DNA from: JAVBLT01 sp031553315
GTDB taxonomy: Bacteria > Verrucomicrobiota > Kiritimatiellia > RFP12 > DVOR01
NCBI GenBank assembly: GCA_031553315.1
Contig: JAVBLT010000011.1
Coordinates: 1 to 64,000, forward strand
Reading direction: 5' to 3'
Length of the DNA: 64,000 nt
Position 1 is the first letter of the stretch. Each line of letters opens with the position of its first letter. The notes beneath the pieces are model-generated. The model was not told the origin of the DNA and did not search any database. It saw only the letters and a list, made by a program, of their open reading frames with translations. Made by a program: the position numbers and the translations under genes. Below, in pieces: positions 1 to 9,575 of this stretch.

Positions 1-3000
1 CGCGACACCGGCACCTTCGGCGCCGCCCTCGCCCACGCCACCGAACGAAAAGGCACTCCCGATGGAGCCGCCATCGCCGATTGGAACACCGCCGCCTCCC
101 CCGAAGGCTGGCAGGCGTTGACCTCCGGCACCAACGAAGCCCAAATCTGCGTGCGCAACGATGCGGGGCTGGCCGTTCACGGCGGGCGCCTCGCCGCCTC
201 GGAAACATGGCACGCCGGCCAGACCCACATTCTCAAGCACTGGGTCACCGTCCCCAAAGGCGTGACCTTGACCATCGCCCCCGCGGCCGTCGTCAAATTC
301 ACCGAATACAGCGGCTTTCATGTGGAAGACGGCGGCAGCCTCATTGTGGAATCCGCACCGGGGCATCCCGCGCCCGTTTTGGCGCACATCGCCGACGACC
401 GAAGCGGAGGCGACACCGATTTGCGCGACGGGAACGCGACCAACGGCTGGTTCAGGCTCGTTTACTCCCCTTCGCTCGCAACAGTTGAAGTTAAATCAAA
501 ACTGGAAAATGTCGCTTCTGCTTCCTCCCTCTCCTCTCCCTCGACCCGACTGTTCCTTAACGATACGGAGATCTCTTTATCGGTGTTTTCGCCAAATTCA
601 GAAAAACTCGTTTACGATCCGGCCTGGGCTTCTGCGAGCTCCATAAAACTTTTTCAAAATGCTTCACTTTTGAAAAACTCCAACACAAAAGGTCTTTACC
701 CGTGGTATCCGGAAAAGCCTGGCGCCTATAACCTTTTCCATCGTTCTTACGATGCAGCCGAAAAAGAAATCGATGCCCTTTCCGCCTCCATCACCCTGCT
801 TGACCCGGCGCTTGTCACCCTCCATCGCGGCACACTGATCACAAATGAAACCTGGACAGCCCAGACCGTCCACCTCATCGACGGCGCTTTCACCGTGCCC
901 AAGCCCCTCACGCTCACCGTCGAACCCGGCACGATTGTCAAATTCATGCCCGGCGCCAGCCTTGTCGTTGAAAAAGAAGCCATACTCACGGCAGATGGAG
1001 TTACTTTCACCCCTGTTGCCGACGATACTACCGGTGGTGACACCCTCATGGATGGCAACGCCACTCAACCAGCCGCCAATACCTATACCTTGAAACTCCT
1101 TGGCACCTGCAATCTTGAAGGAGCCGATGTGCGCCATTTTCTCAAAAAGATGAGCGGGACTATCGATACATCCACCATCTGGCGCGGGCACCAGGTTTAC
1201 CATGTGACCGGAAACCTCACCGTCGCCAACGGCGCGACCCTCACCATCCTTCCCGGAGCCATCGTGAAATTCGCCTCCGGCACCTCCCTCACCGTCAACA
1301 GCGGCGGAACCCTCAACGCCACCGGCACCCGCGCAGCCCCCATCGTCTTCACCTCCATCAAGGACGACACCCACGGCGGAGACACCAACGAAGACGGGTC
1401 GGCAACCAGACCTGAACCTGGTGACTGGAAAAAAATTGCCATCTCAGGTAAAGCCTCATTCAATTATGCTTCTATTCTCTATTCTGCTGCTGGAACAAGC
1501 ACAGATGACGCACTTTTGGTTAGCGGCGGAATAGTCGATTTTTCGAACAGCACAATAGCTCATTCGCAAAGATACGCGATGGGGTTAGATGGCGGTCATT
1601 TTTACATGACCAATTCTATCATTAACGATGCCTTTTGTGCATTTCGGCATTTTCCTAGTGATCCAATCGTTAACTCAGTCATCTACAAATGTACAAGACT
1701 TTCAAACAATGACAGTCAAAAATTTATTAACTGTATTATCAATGAAATCGAAACTCATTGGGATTGGTCAAATGGCAACGGCAATATATATAGAAATTGC
1801 GTCATCTACAATCCACTTGATAAAACATTGTCAAAGCCGGCGGCAATCGGTAAAAACGGCAACATTTGGGATGATCCACTTTTCATCGATGCTCCCAACG
1901 GCGATTTTCGCTTAAAAGACGGTTCCCCCTGCACGGATGCCGGCGAAGGCTCCGCCGCCCCCGCACTCGACTATTACAACCAGCCGCGCCGGAATGTGAT
2001 TGTTGAAGATGAGAAAAAAGGAATAAAACGCCCCGGCACGCCCAACGCCAACGGTCAGTGCCCCGATATCGGCATCTATGAGATTCAGCCGCGGGGAGCC
2101 ACGGCCGACATTGACCTCGTGGCCTTTAATGTGATGGTTCCCGAATCGGCCACGGTCGGCCAAAGCGTCGACCTCGCATGGCAAATTCGAAACACCGGTA
2201 ACGAAATTGCCAGCGGTTCCCGCCGCGATGTGATTGCGCTTGTCTCCGAGTATGGCGAGGTGGTCGAGGCCGCTTCCTTGGTATTTCCCACCTCGATTGC
2301 CGCCAACGGCCAAACCACCGCCACGGCCTCAATCATCGTGCCGCCGCTTTCGGAAGGCAACTGGCGCGTGCAGGTCACTGTCAACGCCCTACGCACCATT
2401 TACGAAGGTTCCCTCACCGCCAACAATATCTGTTCATCATCAACAACAATTCAAATATCCCTCCAGGAGTTTACCTTCTCTTCGGGAGGCTTTTTAACGC
2501 TTTCCGGTAATGCTGACACGGCCTATTGGCTGAACGACCTTCCGCAAGGGACATCCGGTTTATTGATTTCCGGTGGCGATGTTCGTGTTCACGCCACGAC
2601 AAACACCTTGATTTCCGCATCTGCACTGGGATGGAAAAGTACCAAATTACCCAATGGGGCACTTCTGCTTGTATTGCCCGCAGATCTTTCCGATCCTGTT
2701 TATTTGACACTTCTCAACAACCTCTCAACGCCCCAATCCATTACAGTTCAGCCCATCCTTAAAAGCCCTGAAATCTTCGGGATCTCCACAACGCGTATTT
2801 CCAACAAAGGAAAAACGACCCTCAGCATGTATGGAACCGGCCTTGCATCGCCCAGCCGCGTTTATCTAAAGCGCGGTACAACCACCATCAATGCCACACA
2901 AACCGCCACGCTTTCAAACAGTGAAATCAGCGCGACATTTTCGCTCACATCCGCCTCTTCCGGCCTTTATGAACTTTGCGTTGAAGCAAATGGAAAGACG

Positions 3001-6000
3001 GTCACATCTGAAGAAAAAATCGACGTGTTCAGCGACGGCAAAGGGGCACTCCTGAGCGTTAACCTTGAGTTACCCTCCGCAATTCGCACCGAGCGTTGGG
3101 GAACGTTGATTGTCCATTACAAAAACACCGGCGATGAAAATGCCCATGCCCCCATCATCACACTCTTTGGAGGCGGCGTAACCTTTTTAAATCCCGATAA
3201 CGGCGTTGAAGAAATCCAAGATTCCATTCGTCTGTTCGGTCTTGCTCAAACAGGCGATCCGCTGGTGATTGCCCCCGGCAGCCATTACTCGCTTTATGTC
3301 AATTTCAAAACCAGCAGCACCGGATCGAAATGCAATGTGTTCAGCCAGACCTTTAAACCTGATGTAGACAGTATGGCTTGGTCATCGCTGTTCTCTGGAA
3401 ATGTGGACTCCCTCAAAACGAAATACGGTGCCAATGCCAATGCGTTTGTCACGGCATTGTTCGCAGATGCCGCCTATTGCTCAACCTTGGGGTATCGTTT
3501 TGCCTGTGCGGATCCATTCTATCAGGCGCTTGCCGGCGTTGCCACCGGAAGCTCCTACGGTGTAATCCAAGGTACCGTGCTGAATTCAAAAGGAAACACC
3601 CCTCTTTCATCCTACACTCTTGCATGGATGAACAAAGAGACCTATCAATCACACGTGGTTCGCACCCGGGAAGATGGTTCCTTCCTCGCCTATGGGATTC
3701 CCTATGGTTCATTGATTGCGCTTCCGAAACAAGAAGACAAATTTGTTTCCACAAATACCGTCTTTCAGCTTCAATCGTCATTTTATGATGTCGGAAAACT
3801 GATTGTGCAATTCCCTGAGGAGAAAATTTTAATTGAATCGGAACCCGCCCCACGCCGGATGAGCCAATTCAAGATGCGCACAACAGCACAGGGAAGATTT
3901 TTGTTCTGGCTTGAAGCCGGTCAAATCCATGTAGCCGAAATGCAGAATCCAAGCTGTTCATCCGTACTCCGAGTCAACGGCGGTTGTACGCAGTTTGAAA
4001 TCGTTAACATGGAGGATTCTAACGAATTATTTCTTGTAGCAAATGCAGTGGTCGATGACGAAGAAGGTCTCTATTACGCCATTTTGGAACTAACAAAAAA
4101 CAAAATATCCTCAAGTCCATTCTGCCAGTTGACAACCACGCCAGCCATTGATTTTTCAGTTGGAATAACCGGAAATACCGGAGTACTTGTTTGGTCTGAG
4201 TTATCGGATAAAGAAATTGATTCGAGTGTTTCCCTATATAAAACAACTTTTGAAATACAAAATGCCGGTTATCAAACAATGAGCATTATCGATACCATCT
4301 TTGAGAACATAAACGGCAGCGGAAAATTCAACGCCTCCTTCACATCACCATTTATATTCCCAATCGGAAGATTAGGTATGAAAATTTATGGAGAAGCAGG
4401 GGGGCATCCGATTCAAAAACACAATACAATTTGTTGTAGGTGGGAAGACGAATTTTCCTTAAACGCCGGGATTGCGGTATCTCTTGAAACATTGGCAAAA
4501 AAAGGAAAAGACAACGCAAAAGCAGCAATTGATGGAAAACTTGTTTTCAAGGGCAACTCAATCTATAACTGTGGCTACGACTCAACACATAGTTGTTCAA
4601 TTTACAATCCAAAACCAAGTGGGAATTCGATATCTCACGGTTGGTCAATTAAAGCAACACTTTCCAGTAGTGATGTATTTTTGGCTACAAGGCCATTTTT
4701 GAAAGTAAGCGGAGATGTCTTTGCGTCAGTTTCATACGATTTGAAAAGTATGATTTACAACGATGAGAAAAACGGATACTGGGCTTCCGCTCCCGATAAA
4801 TCACTCTATACAATACAGCTTTCAGGAAAAATTGGAGCAACACTTGATGCAAAAATTATTAAATTTAAAGATGTTGTAACGCTAAGTGTGGGCGGGATCA
4901 TACATCATGATGAAGTGACTGGAAAAGTTGACGGTCATGTCAAAGGAAGTGGAACAGTTGCAGGATGCGGAATTTGGGCGAAATGGGAATATGAAAACAA
5001 CAAATGGGTTTACGATTGGAATTGGAGCTTTAAGCCAGCTCTTGACATTGAAATTCCATTTTCCGAGGGAGTCAACTTAGGAGTAAAGGGTGAAGTTCCC
5101 ATGTATACCGCTTTTTCTTCGTTGGAAGTAACATCTCCGCTTTGCATTGCCCCTGCCGTTTCGTATTCAACGGAATATTATTTACAACGCAGAAAACCGA
5201 ATTTGCTGACTGATCCAACGGGGGCGCAATCACTTATCTTCATTTCTGAATATTCTGAAAATGCCAGAATCAAATCGGGACTTCTTTTCGGGCCATTCGA
5301 AGACGCCACCGGCGTGAAGATGATCAGTCGCAATGACATGCAGGTCTTGGACAACAAGTCGGTCGCGATGAAACCGGGACAATTGCTTTCCGTCTTTTCT
5401 GCATCGTTGATTACTGGCCAGACCAACACACTCGAAGAGCTTTTCGATACACGGTTGTATTTCACCGCATCAACAGGAGCGGATTGGAGCGCCCCGCTTC
5501 CGATTCATACAGCAATCAATAAGACGCAAAGAATTCTTCTTTTAAATCATGAAAAAACAAACGGAGAAAGTTATCTCGCTTGGGAATGTGCGGATGAATC
5601 AACTTATGATATATACATTTCAAAGTATGATGGCGCTAACTGGGAACATCTGGGTTGTATTCTTTCATCCGATTCTCATTGTGATTCATTGGCCTTGGGC
5701 ATCGGAAGCGATGGCAAAACACTTGAAGTGCTCGTATCTTTCAACCCTCAGAATTCGGAAGATGAACAAACAGTACACATATTTACATATGCGAACTCCA
5801 AGTGGAGTCAAATCGCTTTCGATATTCCGGAAATTGAAGAGACTGCTTCCGCAGAGGCACAATCACTTCAAGTTAAAACATCTCAAAGTATTCTTGACGC
5901 TGTTCAGAAGTTAACTGTAACGGATGTTAAAACTACTGCAAGTTCTCAAGTTTCACGCGGTGATGGATGCAAAATCGATTGTATGTGTAATTGCCGTTTC

Positions 6001-9000
6001 CATTATGCATGCGGATGTCCGCAGACATGCCCTTGTGCGGGTAATTGCAAAGAAAACACAGCCTGTTGTTCATGTGTGAATGTGTTTGGTGTGCCGATTC
6101 ACAAATCTGTTGACCCGAATGAAATGGTAGGCCCCGGGGATAAAGATGATCTGACGTTGCGGCCGGTGAAACCGGGGCAATGGATGAATTACACGGTCTT
6201 TTTTGAGAATATGCCGAGCGCCACGGCTTCCGCACAGGAGGTGTGGGTAACCAATGCGCTATCCAGGTGTTTGGATTGGTCCACGTTTGAGATGGGAGAA
6301 GCCGTCTACCACAATCAGGTGGAGGCGGGGCTGAGCGGGAAAAAGAATGGTTCGGCGACTTCGGCGCTGAAGGAAACTGGCTATCAGGTGAAGACGCAGA
6401 TTGAATTCGATGAGAAAATGGGCGAGGTGCGGTGGTATTTGCGCATTGTTGACCCGGCCGCGCCCGATGGGTGGCCGAGCGATCCGTATGCGGGATTTTT
6501 GCCGCCGAATGATAAAGAAACGCATGTCGGGGAGGGGCATCTTTCGTATCGCATCCGCCTGAAAGATGATGTGCCGCCGATGACGGTGGTCTCGAATGAG
6601 GCGACGATTGTCTTCGATTACAACGAGCCGATTTCCACGGTTCCTTTGTGGTGGAACACGGTGATCCCCCATGCCTTTGCGGCGGAGTTTGCGAATGCTC
6701 AGGCCGAGGTGAAGGAGGGCGATGAGGTTGAGCTTTGGGTGGAGGGCGGAAACCTGACTGAGGCTTCTTCCGTAAAGGCGTGGATTCTGCCGGGAACGGC
6801 GGGAACCACGGATTATGCGTTGCCGAAACCGTACCCCATCGTGTTGAATTGGGCAAAGGGAGATATGACCGCCAAGCGAATCCCGATTCAGACCAAGGCG
6901 GATAAGGCGGTGGAGGATGACGAGATCTTCACTGTGATGCTCGGGGATGCGGTGAATCTGCAGATCGGGGAAATCGCGGCCTGCACGGTCACGATTCGCG
7001 ATGCCAATACCTCCGAAACGCTACCCAATGCGTTGACCTGCCCCATGTTGAAGTGGACGACTGGGGGCGCGGCGAAATGGACGCCGCAACCCGCATTTGA
7101 ATTCGGGCGGGCCTGGGTTGTTTCCACGCCAACGGCAAAAGGAAAAACAAGCTATCTCCAAACGATGACCGCCACGGGAGGCGTCATGATATTTCGCATC
7201 AGAATCATCGATAAAATCGGTGATTCCGTGCTCACGCTGTTTGACAATGGCAACGTGCATTCCCAGTGGGCGGGGGCAATGAATTGGGATATGATTCCAC
7301 TTACACTATCAACGGGAAAACACACCTTGAAATGGCAATTTACACAAGGTTCGGATCCACAGGCAAGAGCGTATATCGACAACGTTTCCTTTTCACCCGA
7401 CGGCATAATCACTCATAACGTTTCACTCCACGCGGCTGAGTACACAGGCGGCTCCGTCTTTGGTCTCGGTCGTTATCCGAATGGTTCAAAGGTCTCAATT
7501 TCTGCAAAAGCGACACCGGGATGGATCTTTACCCAATGGACTGGATACCCTCTTGAAAATCCGGAAAAAATAAACCAGGTTTTTGTTTTAACCAATGCGG
7601 TTTCTATGGTTGCCCATTTCAAGAAGGTGCCGTTTGTCTACGGCCTGCCGTTGCCGCCCAATGGGGGCACGGTGAGCGGTTCGGCGCTGTGCCCGGCGGG
7701 CAAGACGATCACGCTGACGGCGAAGCCGGCCAGGAATTTCACCTTTGAGGGGTGGAGCGATGAGGTGGCGACGGCGTCGCGGAAGATTGCGGCGACGGAT
7801 TCGGTCACGGTGTATGCGCGCTTCAAGCCGTATCCGGAAATCCGGGTGGCGAAGGTGGGGAGCGGTTCGGTCTCGGGGGCGGGGCCGTATCTGCCGGGGA
7901 AGAAGGTGACGCTCAAAGCGTCGCCCGCCAAGGGTTTTGCCTTTATCGGCTGGGAAGACGGCGATCAGACCCCGTCGCGCACGGTGGTAACCGCAGCGGA
8001 GGATCAGTATTTCACGGCGGTGTTCAAGGCGATCAGCGAGATTGAGCTGCCTCGGATCACCGCGCCCGGCGATCAGGCGGCGATGGTCGGGATCCCCTTC
8101 GCGCTGGCGCTGGCGATTGATTCGGAAACGTTGCCGACGCTGGCGGTGAAGGGCTTGCCGCCGGGAATCTCCCTTGGCAAAGCCGCGCCGGTTCTTGAGG
8201 GGCGCGCCACGAAAGCGGGGCGTTTCCCGGTTGCGATTACCGCGAAGAATGTGAAGGGCAGCGCGATGGTGTCTTTCGTGATGGCTGTTGATCCCCTGCC
8301 CGACTGGGCTGTCGGGACCTTCGCGGGCCTGGCCGATTTCGGGTTGCCCTCCCTCGGCGGACGGCTCGACCTCACGATCGGCAACACCGGCGCCATCACC
8401 GGATCGCTCGACAGTGAAGCCGCGAAGTACACCTTCAAAAGCGCTTTCGACGATTCATTCGGCATCAGCGCCGAGCTCAGCCGCGGCAGGAACCGCCGAC
8501 CTCTTCTTCTCGCGCTCCGGCTCAACGCGGAAAACACCGGTTTCGGCACCCTCGCCGACCCTGAAGCTCCCGAACAAAGCTGCGAAATCGCGCTCTGGCA
8601 AAAACGCCCCGCCGACCTCGCCGCAGGCGTGTGGAACATCCAGCTGCCCCAGAATAATCCGGCCGACGGCATCGGCTACCTCACCCTCGCCGTCAAAACA
8701 GGCAACTCCGCGGTGACTCTCGCCGGCCGCCTGGCCGACAACACCGCCCTCTCCGGCTCAAGCATCCTCGTGCCTCAGGCCGACGGTTCCTTCCTGGTTC
8801 CCGTTTGGCTTCCCGTGAAGAAGAGCGGCATTGTGCTGACCGGGCTTCTGCGCCTCGAGGGCAGCCGCCTCGCGGGCGAAACCCTCATCTGGCTCCCTCC
8901 GGAGACCGAGCTCACCCCCGAGGGCGGCCTCTACACCGCCCCGGCAACCGACTGGCCCCTCCACACGCTCGAAACCTACTGGAGCGACCCCGTCGGCGCC

Positions 9001-9219
9001 TATCTCTTCGCCTTCACTCGCGACGCCGCCAAAACCGCCGACCTTCCCGGCGCCACGCTGACCATAACCCGCAAAACCGGCCTCTTCAGCGGAAAGCTCC
9101 CTTCCGCGGGCGTTTATCAGGGCATTCTGGCTCCCGGCACAACCGGCCTCCACGGCGCAGGGTACCTGATCGATGCCTCAAAAACCTCGCACGCCATCCG
9201 CCTCACCGAGGCGGAATAG
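1..9219 (+). CDS. Giant secreted/surface mosaic protein (5' partial)
   Basis: The frame is open from base 1, so the gene begins upstream of the window; the TTG at 118 is not a real start. At least 3072 residues are encoded. Three repeat units with a beta-sandwich look (around 200-440, 850-1070, 1180-1415) each end in a D-D/S-x-x-G-G-D-T acidic motif. A parallel beta-helix follows (1440-1960, closing with a DPLF...NGDFRL...SPCTDAG signature), then a CARDB-like domain (2110-2440), a long unrecognised low-GC region (2450-5900), a 13-cysteine cluster (5968-6078), a KSVDPNEMVGP conserved-repeat domain (6100-6650), a Calx-beta-like domain (6690-7010), a lectin-like segment (7020-7400), three InlB-B/Flg_new-type repeats (7405-8035), an Ig-like domain and a C-terminal domain (8296-9219). 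No transmembrane anchor, autotransporter barrel or sorting signal is visible at the C-terminus. Probably an adhesin or glycan-binding protein; the exact role is unknown. Confidence 0.85.
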   Translation, partial: RDTGTFGAALAHATERKGTPDGAAIADWNTAASPEGWQALTSGTNEAQICVRNDAGLAVHGGRLAASETWHAGQTHILKHWVTVPKGVTLTIAPAAVVKFTEYSGFHVEDGGSLIVESAPGHPAPVLAHIADDRSGGDTDLRDGNATNGWFRLVYSPSLATVEVKSKLENVASASSLSSPSTRLFLNDTEISLSVFSPNSEKLVYDPAWASASSIKLFQNASLLKNSNTKGLYPWYPEKPGAYNLFHRSYDAAEKEIDALSASITLLDPALVTLHRGTLITNETWTAQTVHLIDGAFTVPKPLTLTVEPGTIVKFMPGASLVVEKEAILTADGVTFTPVADDTTGGDTLMDGNATQPAANTYTLKLLGTCNLEGADVRHFLKKMSGTIDTSTIWRGHQVYHVTGNLTVANGATLTILPGAIVKFASGTSLTVNSGGTLNATGTRAAPIVFTSIKDDTHGGDTNEDGSATRPEPGDWKKIAISGKASFNYASILYSAAGTSTDDALLVSGGIVDFSNSTIAHSQRYAMGLDGGHFYMTNSIINDAFCAFRHFPSDPIVNSVIYKCTRLSNNDSQKFINCIINEIETHWDWSNGNGNIYRNCVIYNPLDKTLSKPAAIGKNGNIWDDPLFIDAPNGDFRLKDGSPCTDAGEGSAAPALDYYNQPRRNVIVEDEKKGIKRPGTPNANGQCPDIGIYEIQPRGATADIDLVAFNVMVPESATVGQSVDLAWQIRNTGNEIASGSRRDVIALVSEYGEVVEAASLVFPTSIAANGQTTATASIIVPPLSEGNWRVQVTVNALRTIYEGSLTANNICSSSTTIQISLQEFTFSSGGFLTLSGNADTAYWLNDLPQGTSGLLISGGDVRVHATTNTLISASALGWKSTKLPNGALLLVLPADLSDPVYLTLLNNLSTPQSITVQPILKSPEIFGISTTRISNKGKTTLSMYGTGLASPSRVYLKRGTTTINATQTATLSNSEISATFSLTSASSGLYELCVEANGKTVTSEEKIDVFSDGKGALLSVNLELPSAIRTERWGTLIVHYKNTGDENAHAPIITLFGGGVTFLNPDNGVEEIQDSIRLFGLAQTGDPLVIAPGSHYSLYVNFKTSSTGSKCNVFSQTFKPDVDSMAWSSLFSGNVDSLKTKYGANANAFVTALFADAAYCSTLGYRFACADPFYQALAGVATGSSYGVIQGTVLNSKGNTPLSSYTLAWMNKETYQSHVVRTREDGSFLAYGIPYGSLIALPKQEDKFVSTNTVFQLQSSFYDVGKLIVQFPEEKILIESEPAPRRMSQFKMRTTAQGRFLFWLEAGQIHVAEMQNPSCSSVLRVNGGCTQFEIVNMEDSNELFLVANAVVDDEEGLYYAILELTKNKISSSPFCQLTTTPAIDFSVGITGNTGVLVWSELSDKEIDSSVSLYKTTFEIQNAGYQTMSIIDTIFENINGSGKFNASFTSPFIFPIGRLGMKIYGEAGGHPIQKHNTICCRWEDEFSLNAGIAVSLETLAKKGKDNAKAAIDGKLVFKGNSIYNCGYDSTHSCSIYNPKPSGNSISHGWSIKATLSSSDVFLATRPFLKVSGDVFASVSYDLKSMIYNDEKNGYWASAPDKSLYTIQLSGKIGATLDAKIIKFKDVVTLSVGGIIHHDEVTGKVDGHVKGSGTVAGCGIWAKWEYENNKWVYDWNWSFKPALDIEIPFSEGVNLGVKGEVPMYTAFSSLEVTSPLCIAPAVSYSTEYYLQRRKPNLLTDPTGAQSLIFISEYSENARIKSGLLFGPFEDATGVKMISRNDMQVLDNKSVAMKPGQLLSVFSASLITGQTNTLEELFDTRLYFTASTGADWSAPLPIHTAINKTQRILLLNHEKTNGESYLAWECADESTYDIYISKYDGANWEHLGCILSSDSHCDSLALGIGSDGKTLEVLVSFNPQNSEDEQTVHIFTYANSKWSQIAFDIPEIEETASAEAQSLQVKTSQSILDAVQKLTVTDVKTTASSQVSRGDGCKIDCMCNCRFHYACGCPQTCPCAGNCKENTACCSCVNVFGVPIHKSVDPNEMVGPGDKDDLTLRPVKPGQWMNYTVFFENMPSATASAQEVWVTNALSRCLDWSTFEMGEAVYHNQVEAGLSGKKNGSATSALKETGYQVKTQIEFDEKMGEVRWYLRIVDPAAPDGWPSDPYAGFLPPNDKETHVGEGHLSYRIRLKDDVPPMTVVSNEATIVFDYNEPISTVPLWWNTVIPHAFAAEFANAQAEVKEGDEVELWVEGGNLTEASSVKAWILPGTAGTTDYALPKPYPIVLNWAKGDMTAKRIPIQTKADKAVEDDEIFTVMLGDAVNLQIGEIAACTVTIRDANTSETLPNALTCPMLKWTTGGAAKWTPQPAFEFGRAWVVSTPTAKGKTSYLQTMTATGGVMIFRIRIIDKIGDSVLTLFDNGNVHSQWAGAMNWDMIPLTLSTGKHTLKWQFTQGSDPQARAYIDNVSFSPDGIITHNVSLHAAEYTGGSVFGLGRYPNGSKVSISAKATPGWIFTQWTGYPLENPEKINQVFVLTNAVSMVAHFKKVPFVYGLPLPPNGGTVSGSALCPAGKTITLTAKPARNFTFEGWSDEVATASRKIAATDSVTVYARFKPYPEIRVAKVGSGSVSGAGPYLPGKKVTLKASPAKGFAFIGWEDGDQTPSRTVVTAAEDQYFTAVFKAISEIELPRITAPGDQAAMVGIPFALALAIDSETLPTLAVKGLPPGISLGKAAPVLEGRATKAGRFPVAITAKNVKGSAMVSFVMAVDPLPDWAVGTFAGLADFGLPSLGGRLDLTIGNTGAITGSLDSEAAKYTFKSAFDDSFGISAELSRGRNRRPLLLALRLNAENTGFGTLADPEAPEQSCEIALWQKRPADLAAGVWNIQLPQNNPADGIGYLTLAVKTGNSAVTLAGRLADNTALSGSSILVPQADGSFLVPVWLPVKKSGIVLTGLLRLEGSRLAGETLIWLPPETELTPEGGLYTAPATDWPLHTLETYWSDPVGAYLFAFTRDAAKTADLPGATLTITRKTGLFSGKLPSAGVYQGILAPGTTGLHGAGYLIDASKTSHAIRLTEAE

Positions 9220-9260
9220 GATGCGCCAATCAGGAAAAATCATGAATTTGCATTTTAGCG

Positions 9261-9289
9261 TTGTATTGCGGCGCGCAATATGCTAGAGT
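9261..9289 (+). promoter_or_regulatory. Putative sigma-70 promoter of the small basic protein gene
   Basis: TTGTAT (9261-9266) and TAGAGT (9284-9289) are separated by 17 bp, 45 bp upstream of the ATG at 9334. The -10 box is only a partial match. The short gene behind it has its own terminator, which supports a monocistronic unit. Confidence 0.35.
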
Positions 9290-9333
9290 GATAAGACTTT
9301 TTTGACGGTACAGTCGTTTATTTGGAGAGAGAC

Positions 9334-9489
9334 ATGAGCCAGCACAGCAGTTTGAGAGGTTCCAGCAAAATCACCGCCAAGCGCAACGTCCTGAAACGTT
9401 TTGAGCGCATCGACCTGTTGACCAAACGCGGTCAGTGGAAAGACGGCGACCGCGGCCAGGGCCTTCGCAAGACGAAGCCCGAAGCGTAA
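9334..9489 (+). CDS. Small basic protein (Chlamydia/Verrucomicrobia type)
   Basis: A 51-residue Lys/Arg-rich protein beginning MSQHSSLRGSSK. It contains RNVLKRFERIDLL and KRGQWKDGDR, the hallmark of the small basic protein family conserved across Chlamydiae, Verrucomicrobia and relatives (TIGR04137 as I recall it), which is thought to be ribosome- or rRNA-associated. The start has a GGAGAGAG Shine-Dalgarno at 9324-9331, very close to the ATG. A strong terminator follows at 9522-9559, so the gene looks monocistronic and well expressed. It is the best taxonomic marker in the window. The biochemical role of the family is not established. Confidence 0.88.
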   Translation: MSQHSSLRGSSKITAKRNVLKRFERIDLLTKRGQWKDGDRGQGLRKTKPEA

Positions 9490-9521
9490 TCGCGCGTTTT
9501 TTTGAAACCGCGTCATGAAAG

Positions 9522-9559
9522 GGCCAATTTAACCTGGAAGGGTTGAATTGGTCTTTTTC
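9522..9559 (+). terminator. Rho-independent terminator of the small basic protein gene
   Basis: A 13-bp stem (9522-9534 with 9541-9553, two G-U pairs) and a 6-nt loop are followed by TTTTT at 9554-9558. It sits between the small basic protein and the porin, so the in-frame TTG at 9543, inside the hairpin, is not the porin start. Confidence 0.85.
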
Positions 9560-9575
9560 TGTGGGAGAAATGAAG

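Noticed and set aside
9543..9575. TTG start of the porin at 9543
   Set aside because: It falls inside the terminator hairpin. ATG 9576 with a properly placed Shine-Dalgarno fits the signal peptide.
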